A stretch of 10,717 nt of DNA from Astrocystis sublimbata (GCA_022453515.1 JAJNNY010000191.1:1-10717); one strand, 5' to 3'. Shown: positions 1 to 7,514, counted from the first letter of the stretch. Numbers and translations are program-made. The notes: generated by a model from the sequence alone, not told the origin.

Positions 1-540
1 TAAGGGTATTGTAATATTTTATAAGGCAGAACTTTTTGATTTTTTGATTTTATATTTTTTAATAATATATCCTATTATAATTAAAATAAATAGGTTGTAG
101 TTTAACTAACAGCGTATTAATATAGTAATATTAAAAGTTAACTATGATTTTGGCTGAACTGTTAGTATAAGGATACTATATATATATAAGCGACATATCG
201 CGTATAGGATAATATAATAAATGAACTAATAGTTTAAGGTAGCTAGGAAATCATAGTTACTAATATATAATAGAATAAATATATAAGGAGGATGGATAAC
301 GGAACAAGTTATAATTCTATTATATAATATATAATAGAAAAACATAAAACAATGCTTTTTAATACGAGTTAATTTGTTCCAAATAGAGAGCGAGGTAAAA
401 AGCCGCATTAGCGGTAGTCCTATGGTATTGTTTGACCGCTCTAATACTCCATTTTCTATAGGATCCCTGGGCGACTTCGTTATGCCTAATAGCGCCCCGC
501 AAACTCCACGACGGCGTATATTCTCCAACTGGTCGTAGCC
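1..540. other. AT-rich RIP-scarred outer segment (left arm)
   Basis: Strongly AT-rich sequence full of tata and tta runs, with few CpA or TpG steps. No convincing intact gene is present. Its only coding hint is a minus-strand stretch at about 380-545 (see the separate entry). It carries GTAATATTA at 125-133, the complement of a geminivirus-type nonanucleotide, most likely by chance. The same sequence, with eight or nine single-base length differences, forms 7687-8233. Confidence 0.7.
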
Positions 541-545
541 ATGTT
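380..545 (-). pseudogene. Possible transposase helix-turn-helix relic (left arm)
   Basis: A minus-strand frame of about 55 codons reads as a basic start (three consecutive Arg), then GVCGALLGITKSPRDPIE and a Ser-Asn-Asn-Thr-Ile step. This is the spacing of the N-terminal helix-turn-helix of Tc1/mariner or pogo-like fungal transposases, in which a Gly-rich helix is followed by a Ser-x-x-Thr recognition helix. It has no ATG (an apparent start is TTG at 526-528) and fades into AT-rich non-coding sequence. No catalytic DDE domain follows. An overlapping frame (359-553) is also open, so the choice of frame is uncertain. This is inference from pattern only. Confidence 0.25.
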
Positions 546-624
546 AGCCACACTCTCTGATGGATGGCGGGCCCCTGCGGGGAAGTGGGTTCGACGTAAC
601 CCCGCTATACAGCCGATAAGGTGC

Positions 625-631
625 TTAAATA
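625..631 (+). promoter_or_regulatory. TATA-like box upstream of Rep (left arm)
   Basis: TTAAATA lies 82 bases before the point where the Rep frame opens (713) and about 140 bases before Rep motif I. It sits in a less AT-rich stretch, so it stands out more than the TA runs elsewhere. Role inferred from position only. Confidence 0.25.
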
Positions 632-712
632 CCACAGAGTTCCCCTCTATTCGTACGCCAACAATTAAATCAAAGTTAAAAATCCGCTCCTGCGTTTCTA
701 GCTCTATTATAG

Positions 713-1319
713 GAGCTGGGACTATACGATCTACTCGACCTGGGGAGATTTAGACTTAATACTAAGTCGGTATTTCTAACGTATCCACGCTGTATGCTCG
801 AGCCGGACCTATTCCTCGCGGGAATTGAAAGAATTAATTTCTATTATTACTACGCTGTGCGTGAGCAATATAAAGACGGGGCCCCCCATTACCACGTGAT
901 TAGAGAGTGGAGCGGGAAACGGCAAATACGCGACCCCTGCGCCTTTGATATTAATAGGTTCCACCCCAACATAGGGTCAATTAAAAATAGAGTCGCCGCG
1001 TGGAAATACCTCTATAAAAAAGGGGCAGTCTATATAGGTAGGATTATAGAACAGCCGAAGTCCTACCAAAAGGAAACCAAAAACGAGTTCTAGTCTCAAG
1101 CGGTATTAATCGAGGCGCGGAAAGAATTATATCGCAGTTTAAAGCGACGTATCCGCGGGATTTAATCTTGTATTACGGCAACGTCCGCGCCTATACCGAC
1201 GACATGTTTAAGGAAGCCCCCCGGAGTACGAACAGCTAATCCTTAACGGCTTATGGGCACTTCCGGAAAAGATGGAACGCTGGGTGGCAGAACAACTTCT
1301 GTCAAAACAACGTAAGTGA
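713..1319 (+). pseudogene. rep: CRESS-DNA-virus-type Rep relic, HUH nickase part (left arm)
   Basis: Relic of a rolling-circle replication initiator, which in the family nicks and rejoins the viral origin. After a TAG at 710-712 the frame opens and gives FLTYPRC (773-793), rolling-circle motif I. Motif II is the metal-binding PHYHV (His codons 887-889 and 893-895), preceded by a typical acidic EQYKDG. FDINRFHPNI (944-973) matches the conserved patch between motifs II and III of geminivirus and genomovirus Reps. Motif III follows, with the likely nicking Tyr at 1007-1009 and Lys three residues on. TAG at 1091-1093 interrupts it; a one-base-shorter T run near 1127 and a C run at 1217-1222 each shift the frame. 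The tail (1221-1319), including MERWVAEQLL, resembles the oligomerisation region. No in-frame ATG is visible. The superfamily 3 helicase domain is not recognisable. Recognition rests on motif order and spacing. Confidence 0.82.
1312..1317 (+). promoter_or_regulatory. Candidate 5' splice site at the end of the Rep relic
   Basis: A consensus GTAAGT falls exactly where the readable Rep frame ends (TGA at 1317-1319). In mastreviruses and several genomoviruses Rep is made by splicing near the junction of the nickase and helicase parts. A donor at this place would fit that layout, but no acceptor plus helicase exon was found downstream. Mirror copy at 6909-6914. Confidence 0.35.
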
Positions 1320-1404
1320 ATTTTCATATATAGAGACGGCTGCGCCGAGCGGGGTTGGTCGGGTCTATCCCACCCGTTTTCGGTAAGCCTCCTTATATAG
1401 GAAC

Positions 1405-1510
1405 CACCCACCCCTGTCGGGGCCCCATCCCCGACCCTCCGGGGGGCCCCTAAGGGGCCCCTATAGGGGGGTACCCCCCTTAATAACCCCCCTTAGCCCA
1501 ACACTAGGGT
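1405..1510. repeat. GC-rich hairpin and short-repeat cluster (left arm)
   Basis: About 100 bases of G/C runs in otherwise AT-rich DNA. There is a 7-bp stem GTCGGGG/CCCCGAC (1416-1422 with 1429-1435, six-base loop). A direct repeat of GGGGCCCC is separated by TAA within 1443-1461. A perfect 14-bp palindrome GGGGGGTACCCCCC lies at 1466-1479, followed by a second C6 run. On the other strand AAGGGGGGT occurs twice, 14 bases apart. It lies just past the Rep relic, between the convergent Rep and capsid-like genes. The short tandem G-rich words resemble iterons bound by Rep, but no origin nonanucleotide is beside them. Function unknown. Confidence 0.6.
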
Positions 1511-1539
1511 GGGCCAAGACCACGCCCTTTCAAAAATAA

Positions 1540-2125
1540 TACTAACTGATAGTATCTAGTACGGCCTATATCACTGTGTCTATACAGGAAAACCAGGCTG
1601 TTCAAGACTATATAGGCAAGATCACTGGGAACACATAGTTATCTTAGTAGATATTGGAATGCTTAACTATTGGACTCTTCTAAAGAGTATATTATTATAG
1701 ACAATATACTATTAAGTGATAAAGATATATTTAAATACTATAAGCAAATCTTAGGGTGCTAAAACAATTTCTTAGTTATAAACAAGTATATAAAAAAGGT
1801 GTACTTAGTAAAGTGGGGAAAGCTATATATATACTTATCTAACCAGGACTTATAAGATTACGTAAGTATAGATATAGACTGGTTAAAGGGGAATTGTTTG
1901 TTTATAGAGGTAAAAACACCTCTATTCTTAGAGATAGCGAGACCTGGGATAGTAGGGATATATTTGTTCCTAGTATTAGACAGATTTATACAAGAGGTAG
2001 AGGCAAATAATAGTTTTTTTTAAGTAAATAAATAAATAATTAAATAAAACTAGTCTAACCCAATCTATTACGTTTTAAATTCAGTATCCCTATTATTATT
2101 AGGCTTAAAAAGATCACCTTTTTAT
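1540..2125. other. AT-rich spacer between Rep and capsid-like gene (left arm)
   Basis: About 590 bases with no recognisable gene. The longest coding hint is a plus-strand frame at about 1856-2020 (about 55 codons, basic, ending in two stops) that matches nothing I recognise. There is an 8-bp hairpin at 1904-1911/1918-1925 with loop aaaaac. An AAAT repeat at about 2025-2045 includes AATAAA at 2031-2036, which could serve as a poly(A) signal for the plus strand. Mirror copy at about 6101-6686. Confidence 0.5.
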
Positions 2126-2159
2126 ATTTAAAACATAGTAGTAGAAGGGTGTCGAATCT

Positions 2160-3008
2160 CTAAGGCAGGTAAAGCAACACTAGGCTCGTTAGTAGTAAGC
2201 CCCCTGCGATCTTAGATATACCGGAAAACGGCCGCATACCAGAACGGAAAGTAAACATAGCACCGCGGTATCTCTTCTTTCCAAAAACAACATTATCATT
2301 GTTAGAATTAGGGACCTCTGCTTTTATCGGTCGTTTTGCCTTCGTATTTTTACCGGATGGCTTATCTACCTCCATCTTTAACACTTGATCTAACACATTA
2401 TGTACACCAGAGCGAATATCCTGCTCCGCAGAAAAAGAGGGGATATAGACAAGGATCATAACCGATATATTATATTCGACCAAATTCTCCTTCCCAATAC
2501 AGTAAAGCCCATCTGCATCACTAACACGTACAGCCAACTTACGCCAAACAGGCAGCCACGCATTAAACAGGCGAAACTGTAACCCAGAACCGATATTAAA
2601 ATAATAAACCCGGTCCATCAGAACATTAGATCGACGCTTCGTATCAATTACGCAAAAGAACGGGGAACGAGAGTCAGTAGTACTAAAAAAGAGATTATCG
2701 GGGGAAGAACAAAAGAAACTAATACTAAACATAGGGTCAGTTATCGCGCCAAACCCGGTTGATAAGAAATTTAAACCCTGTATCTTCCCTATAGAACCCT
2801 CCACCGAGAGAATAGGGTGGGTCCGAATAACGTTGCTCCACCACGCCAGGACGCGAATGCTATACGTACGCGACATACAAAGTTCCATATTAAATCTCAG
2901 ACCCCTAACGTATACTTCGTTGCCACTACGGTTAAAACTCGTTAACGAGTCGGTACCCGGAAGCAGGAATCCTATATCGCGATTACTAGTATATATATCC
3001 AGATACGA
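2160..3008 (-). CDS. Possible CRESS-DNA-virus capsid-like protein (left arm)
   Basis: Minus-strand frame, open from just after a TAA at 3009-3011 to the stop at 2160, about 280 codons. The first ATG (2886-2888) gives 242 residues, but the 40 codons before it look coding. They include a Gly-Thr-Asp step and an Arg-x-Gly stretch leading to VYVRGLRF, which recalls the first strands of CRESS-virus jelly-roll capsids. The rest is rich in Phe, Tyr, Trp and short alternating strands (SIRVLAWW), as expected of a beta-rich shell protein. The C-terminus is basic (KKRYRG). It points towards Rep, the gene order of geminiviruses and genomoviruses. In this copy a five-base G run changes the last 14 residues compared with the right arm. 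The fold is inferred; no diagnostic motif proves it. Confidence 0.45.
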   Translation of the reverse strand, partial: SYLDIYTSNRDIGFLLPGTDSLTSFNRSGNEVYVRGLRFNMELCMSRTYSIRVLAWWSNVIRTHPILSVEGSIGKIQGLNFLSTGFGAITDPMFSISFFCSSPDNLFFSTTDSRSPFFCVIDTKRRSNVLMDRVYYFNIGSGLQFRLFNAWLPVWRKLAVRVSDADGLYCIGKENLVEYNISVMILVYIPSFSAEQDIRSGVHNVLDQVLKMEVDKPSGKNTKAKRPIKAEVPNSNNDNVVFGKKRYRGAMFTFRSGMRPFSGISKIAGGLLLTSLVLLYLP

Positions 3009-3153
3009 TTAAGCGCTATCTTTATCATCCCTACATACTATAATCTTTTAATACTATTGCTTCCGAACAACTTTCTTTACCTCCCGATAAAGCGGGAACG
3101 ATTGTAGTTAGGGCGAAAGATTCGCCGGCGACTACCGTAATAACCGTAAGGCA

Positions 3154-3564
3154 TTAGGGCCGAGGTCCAAAGCCAGGGAGACGTCCGTAGAATAAAAAGC
3201 GATATCGTCTAACGTAACCGAATAAGAGCCAGCGATTACGGCCAGGAAAACGACAGGCGTAAGGTCCAATCCGATCGTAACCACGCGGAGTTCGATAAAG
3301 CGTATAATCGTAAACATATGCCTAGGGATCGGCTTCGGCGTCACATATATAAACACCGTACCGTTTAGTACGCAAACGGCAATAAAAATAACTCGCCTTA
3401 ATAGCTAGCAGAATACAGTCACACAGATCGGGAGTATTAGGATTAAACTGTTTAGTAGTAACCTCGTAGCCAGTTGACCAAGCCTTAGGCTCAATATATG
3501 CGAGTATATCGCGATTAACTCCCAAAGGGGGCGCGATATAAAGTAGACCTAGTACATAAGGCAT
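3154..3564 (-). pseudogene. Unrecognised broken gene upstream of capsid-like frame (left arm)
   Basis: One reading frame runs 137 codons on the minus strand with a single TAG at 3322-3324. Its first 80 residues start at an ATG (3562-3564) and match no family I know. After the TAG come about 55 residues very rich in Arg, Tyr, Gly and Pro (for example FGYVRRYRFLFYGRLPGFG). A further basic stretch in another frame lies at 3035-3130 (RRIFRPNYNRSRF). Arg/Tyr-rich sequence directly before a capsid-like frame on the same strand recalls the DNA-binding N-terminus of CRESS-virus capsids. The parts may therefore belong to one decayed gene. An overlapping frame at 3132-3356 is probably a shadow. Confidence 0.35.
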
Positions 3565-3720
3565 ACAGATAGGATACTAGTTAGAGAAAGGACGATTGTC
3601 GGGCTGGCGTTATACCTCAAAGCTAATAACGCCTATAAGCTTAACGCCGATAACCCGTATAAAGAATTCGTCCGTAGTTCGCTCAACGCCTTAGAAAGCG
3701 ATAGTACTAAGGACGCCTAA
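3553..3720 (+). pseudogene. Short coding-like relic, inner part of left arm
   Basis: Plus-strand frame of 55 codons without ATG, between TAG 3550-3552 and TAA 3718-3720. It includes VGLALYLKANNAYKL and ends in a Ser/Asp/Lys-rich stretch. Downstream to about 3990 the same frame continues as a Lys/Arg/Ile-rich sequence with several TAG/TAA, which could be a more heavily RIPed continuation. No family recognised. It overlaps the opposite-strand ATG at 3562-3564 by only a few codons. Mirror copy at about 4505-4672 on the minus strand. Confidence 0.3.
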
Positions 3721-3724
3721 AGCC

Positions 3725-4080
3725 GGCTCTATAGCTTCGATATATACTAGAGATAGCGAGTAAGCAGTAATATAGTAATAATTATATTTATAGGGTTCGA
3801 TAGGACAGTATATAATAAATTTAATATTAACGCGCTAAAAAATATCGCTAAAAAGAGGCTTTAAAGGACTACTAGAATAATATTAAGAACTAAATAGTTT
3901 ATTATTTAAAAATAACGAAAGAAAAGGAGATATAAGGATAGTAAACTCTATATATTATAAAAATAAAAAATAGGCTATAAAAAACATCTTACTTATAATT
4001 AATAATAAGAACTAATATAATTATTAAACCTATAATAATAATAATTAGTACTAGGTTTAAATACAAATACAAAAAAAATA
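3725..4080. other. AT-rich RIP-scarred inner segment (left arm)
   Basis: Nearly pure A/T-rich sequence approaching the palindrome centre, with almost no CpA or TpG. It has a short TAA/ATA repeat at about 4031-4047 and aaatac repeats next to an A8 run at 4071-4078. No gene is supported. Mirror copy at about 4144-4500, where the A8 run has nine bases. Confidence 0.6.
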
Positions 4081-4087
4081 GGATTGT

Positions 4088-4136
4088 TTTATTAATATAA
4101 TATATTATTTTTTAAAATAGCTAATTATATTAAAAT
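4088..4136. other. AT-rich turn at the palindrome centre
   Basis: Between the last cleanly paired bases (ggattgt at 4081-4087 and acaatcc at 4137-4143) lie 49 bases made almost only of A and T. The first and last 13-15 bases still pair imperfectly, with indels, leaving an unpaired core of roughly 20 bases around 4104-4121. This could be a natural hairpin turn, the join of a head-to-head duplication, or the turning point of a fold-back read. Confidence 0.7.
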
Positions 4137-4660
4137 ACAATCCTATTTTTTTTTGTATTTGTATTTAAACCTAGTACTAATTATTATTATTATAGGTTTA
4201 ATAATTATATTAGTTCTTATTATTAATTATAAGTAAGATGTTTTTTATAGCCTATTTTTTATTTTTATAATATATAGAGTTTACTATCCTTATATCTCCT
4301 TTTCTTTCGTTATTTTTAAATAATAAACTATTTAGTTCTTAATATTATTCTAGTAGTCCTTTAAAGCCTCTTTTTAGCGATATTTTTTAGCGCGTTAATA
4401 TTAAATTTATTATATACTGTCCTATCGAACCCTATAAATATAATTATTACTATATTACTGCTTACTCGCTATCTCTAGTATATATCGAAGCTATAGAGCC
4501 GGCTTTAGGCGTCCTTAGTACTATCGCTTTCTAAGGCGTTGAGCGAACTACGGACGAATTCTTTATACGGGTTATCGGCGTTAAGCTTATAGGCGTTATT
4601 AGCTTTGAGGTATAACGCCAGCCCGACAATCGTCCTTTCTCTAACTAGTATCCTATCTGT

Positions 4661-5071
4661 ATGCCTTATGTACTAGGTCTACTTTATATCGCGCCCCCTT
4701 TGGGAGTTAATCGCGATATACTCGCATATATTGAGCCTAAGGCTTGGTCAACTGGCTACGAGGTTACTACTAAACAGTTTAATCCTAATACTCCCGATCT
4801 GTGTGACTGTATTCTGCTAGCTATTAAGGCGAGTTATTTTTATTGCCGTTTGCGTACTAAACGGTACGGTGTTTATATATGTGACGCCGAAGCCGATCCC
4901 TAGGCATATGTTTACGATTATACGCTTTATCGAACTCCGCGTGGTTACGATCGGATTGGACCTTACGCCTGTCGTTTTCCTGGCCGTAATCGCTGGCTCT
5001 TATTCGGTTACGTTAGACGATATCGCTTTTTATTCTACGGACGTCTCCCTGGCTTTGGACCTCGGCCCTAA
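4661..5071 (+). pseudogene. Unrecognised broken gene upstream of capsid-like frame (right arm)
   Basis: Mirror copy of the left-arm frame and identical in translation. ATG at 4661, TAG at 4901-4903, then an Arg/Tyr-rich stretch ending at TAA 5069-5071. The second basic stretch is at 5095-5190, in a different frame and with two stops. Both arms carry the same breaks, so they arose before the arms were duplicated. Confidence 0.35.
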
Positions 5072-5216
5072 TGCCTTACGGTTATTACGGTAGTCGCCGG
5101 CGAATCTTTCGCCCTAACTACAATCGTTCCCGCTTTATCGGGAGGTAAAGAAAGTTGTTCGGAAGCAATAGTATTAAAAGATTATAGTATGTAGGGATGA
5201 TAAAGATAGCGCTTAA

Positions 5217-6098
5217 TCGTATCTGGATATATATACTAGTAATCGCGATATAGGATTCCTGCTTCCGGGTACCGACTCGTTAACGAGTTTTAACCGTAGT
5301 GGCAACGAAGTATACGTTAGGGGTCTGAGATTTAATATGGAACTTTGTATGTCGCGTACGTATAGCATTCGCGTCCTGGCGTGGTGGAGCAACGTTATTC
5401 GGACCCACCCTATTCTCTCGGTGGAGGGTTCTATAGGGAAGATACAGGGTTTAAATTTCTTATCAACCGGGTTTGGCGCGATAACTGACCCTATGTTTAG
5501 TATTAGTTTCTTTTGTTCTTCCCCCGATAATCTCTTTTTTAGTACTACTGACTCTCGTTCCCCGTTCTTTTGCGTAATTGATACGAAGCGTCGATCTAAT
5601 GTTCTGATGGACCGGGTTTATTATTTTAATATCGGTTCTGGGTTACAGTTTCGCCTGTTTAATGCGTGGCTGCCTGTTTGGCGTAAGTTGGCTGTACGTG
5701 TTAGTGATGCAGATGGGCTTTACTGTATTGGGAAGGAGAATTTGGTCGAATATAATATATCGGTTATGATCCTTGTCTATATCCCCTCTTTTTCTGCGGA
5801 GCAGGATATTCGCTCTGGTGTACATAATGTGTTAGATCAAGTGTTAAAGATGGAGGTAGATAAGCCATCCGGTAAAAATACGAAGGCAAAACGACCGATA
5901 AAAGCAGAGGTCCCTAATTCTAACAATGATAATGTTGTTTTTGGAAAGAAGAGATACCGCGGTGCTATGTTTACTTTCCGTTCTGGTATGCGGCCGTTTT
6001 CCGGTATATCTAAGATCGCAGGGGGGCTTACTACTAACGAGCCTAGTGTTGCTTTACCTGCCTTAGAGATTCGACACCCTTCTACTACTATGTTTTAA
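5217..6098 (+). CDS. Possible CRESS-DNA-virus capsid-like protein (right arm)
   Basis: Mirror of the left-arm gene. It is open from 5217 (after TAA at 5214-5216) to the stop ending at 6098, about 293 codons, close to the usual 250-310 residues of genomovirus and geminivirus capsids. The first ATG is at 5337 (253 residues). A six-base G run at about 6021-6026 gives a C-terminal tail (LPALEIRHPSTTMF) different from the left copy. A true start further upstream may be lost in the broken, Arg-rich stretch at 4904-5190. Staying open amid RIP-scarred DNA is unusual and suggests recent arrival or constraint. Confidence 0.45.
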   Translation, partial: SYLDIYTSNRDIGFLLPGTDSLTSFNRSGNEVYVRGLRFNMELCMSRTYSIRVLAWWSNVIRTHPILSVEGSIGKIQGLNFLSTGFGAITDPMFSISFFCSSPDNLFFSTTDSRSPFFCVIDTKRRSNVLMDRVYYFNIGSGLQFRLFNAWLPVWRKLAVRVSDADGLYCIGKENLVEYNISVMILVYIPSFSAEQDIRSGVHNVLDQVLKMEVDKPSGKNTKAKRPIKAEVPNSNNDNVVFGKKRYRGAMFTFRSGMRPFSGISKIAGGLTTNEPSVALPALEIRHPSTTMF

Positions 6099-6101
6099 AT
6101 A

Positions 6102-6120
6102 TAAAAAGGTGATCTTTTTA
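6102..6120 (+). terminator. Small hairpin just after the capsid-like stop (right arm)
   Basis: TAAAAAG/CTTTTTA forms a 7-bp stem with loop gtgat, four bases after the stop codon. It may be part of a 3'-end signal or an accident of AT-rich sequence. Mirror copy at about 2106-2124. Confidence 0.2.
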
Positions 6121-6715
6121 AGCCTAATAATAATAGGGATACTGAATTTAAAACGTAATAGATTGGGTTAGACTAGTTTTATTTAATTATTTATTTATTT
6201 ACTTAAAAAAAACTATTATTTGCCTCTACCTCTTGTATAAATCTGTCTAATACTAGGAACAAATATATCCCTACTATCCCAGGTCTCGCTATCTCTAAGA
6301 ATAGAGGTGTTTTTACCTCTATAAACAAACAATTCCCCTTTAACCAGTCTATATCTATACTTACGTAATCTTATAAGTCCTGGTTAGATAAGTATATATA
6401 TAGCTTTCCCCACTTTACTAAGTACACCTTTTTTATATACTTGTTTATAACTAAGAAATTGTTTTAGCACCCTAAGATTTGCTTATAGTATTTAAATATA
6501 TCTTTATCACTTAATAGTATATTGTCTATAATAATATACTCTTTAGAAGAGTCCAATAGTTAAGCATTCCAATATCTACTAAGATAACTATGTGTTCCCA
6601 GTGATCTTGCCTATATAGTCTTGAACAGCCTGGTTTTCCTGTATAGACACAGTGATATAGGCCGTACTAGATACTATCAGTTAGTATTATTTTTGAAAGG
6701 GCGTGGTCTTGGCCC

Positions 6716-6821
6716 ACCCTAGTGTTGGGCTAAGGGGGGTTATTAAGGGGGGTACCCCCCTATAGGGGCCCCTTAGGGGCCCCCCGGAGGGTCGGGGATG
6801 GGGCCCCGACAGGGGTGGGTG
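6716..6821. repeat. GC-rich hairpin and short-repeat cluster (right arm)
   Basis: Mirror copy of 1405-1510. The 14-bp palindrome is at 6747-6760 and the 7-bp stem pairs 6791-6797 with 6804-6810. On this strand the direct repeat reads AAGGGGGGT, five bases, AAGGGGGGT. I saw no base difference from the left copy, despite long G/C runs that usually vary. Confidence 0.6.
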
Positions 6822-6906
6822 GTTCCTATATAAGGAGGCTTACCGAAAACGGGTGGGATAGACCCGACCAACCCCGCTCGGCGCAGCCGTCTCTATATAT
6901 GAAAAT

Positions 6907-7514
6907 TCACTTACGTTGTTTTGACAGAAGTTGTTCTGCCACCCAGCGTTCCATCTTTTCCGGAAGTGCCCATAAGCCGTTAAGGATTAGCTGTTCGTAC
7001 TCCGGGGGGCTTCCTTAAACATGTCGTCGGTATAGGCGCGGACGTTGCCGTAATACAAGATTAAATCCCGCGGATACGTCGCTTTAAACTGCGATATAAA
7101 TTCTTTCCGCGCCTCGATTAATACCGCTTGAGACTAGAACTCGTTTTTGGTTTCCTTTTGGTAGGACTTCGGCTGTTCTATAATCCTACCTATATAGACT
7201 GCCCCTTTTTTATAGAGGTATTTCCACGCGGCGACTCTATTTTTAATTGACCCTATGTTGGGGTGGAACCTATTAATATCAAAGGCGCAGGGGTCGCGTA
7301 TTTGCCGTTTCCCGCTCCACTCTCTAATCACGTGGTAATGGGGGGCCCCGTCTTTATATTGCTCACGCACAGCGTAGTAATAATAGAAATTAATTCTTTC
7401 AATTCCCGCGAGGAATAGGTCCGGCTCGAGCATACAGCGTGGATACGTTAGAAATACCGACTTAGTATTAAGTCTAAATCTCCCCAGGTCGAGTAGATCG
7501 TATAGTCCCAGCTC
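6907..7514 (-). pseudogene. rep: CRESS-DNA-virus-type Rep relic, HUH nickase part (right arm)
   Basis: Mirror copy of the left-arm Rep relic on the minus strand. The two catalytic His codons lie at 7338-7340 and 7332-7334, and the nicking Tyr at 7218-7220. It shares the TAG (7134-7136) and the six-base run at 7004-7009. It has one more T in the run at 7098-7100, so after the TAG its frame stays open through the YPRDLILYYG segment up to the C-run shift. This copy therefore carries one frameshift fewer than the left copy. The GTAAGT at its end is also shared. Confidence 0.82.

Larger units (their letters stand above)
1..4087. repeat. Left arm of giant inverted repeat
   Basis: The reverse complement of this arm matches 4137-8233 almost base for base: base 1 pairs with 8233, and 4081-4087 pairs with 4137-4143. 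The sum of paired coordinates drifts from 8234 at the outer end to 8224 at the centre, which fits 12 single-base indels (11 extra bases in the right arm, 1 in the left). I saw no substitution in the parts compared by eye, and the longest open frames translate identically in both arms apart from frame slips. The arm contains the Rep relic, GC-rich block and capsid-like gene. Its outer end is at the window edge, so its true extent is unknown. Confidence 0.97.

Noticed and set aside
125..133. GTAATATTA here and TAATATTAC at 8099-8107, the geminivirus origin nonanucleotide
   Set aside because: It lies about 580 bases outside the Rep frame, in DNA so AT-rich that one chance match is expected. It straddles a stem instead of sitting in a GC-rich stem's loop, and near matches (TAATATTAT) occur elsewhere, for example near 4340 and 8956.
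541..753. Plus-strand frame starting with ATG at 541 (mirror 7474-7686)
   Set aside because: It is not in the frame of Rep motif I, shows no recognisable sequence, and ends before the Rep motifs; most likely the upstream region of Rep.
713..1319. Helitron Rep as an alternative identity
   Set aside because: The FLTYP motif, the FHPN patch and the single-Tyr Tyr-x-x-Lys motif III fit viral Reps. No Helitron-type two-Tyr motif or Pif1 helicase was seen.
1320..1400. Walker A of a superfamily 3 helicase in frame after the Rep TGA
   Set aside because: Only a loose resemblance in hydrophobic and Trp spacing; the Gly-Lys-Thr/Ser core is not present, so no domain is claimed.
1208..1411. Open frame antisense to the end of Rep (mirror 6815-7018)
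   Set aside because: The opposite strand carries recognisable Rep sequence; this frame has no family features and is a shadow.
2400..2582. 60-codon frame opposite the capsid-like gene (mirror 5643-5825)
   Set aside because: Short, fully inside a longer open frame on the other strand, with no features of its own.
3132..3356. 74-codon minus-strand frame (mirror 4869-5093)
   Set aside because: It overlaps the longer 137-codon frame, whose Arg/Tyr-rich continuation looks more like protein; this one is hydrophobic because of a frame offset on the same bases.
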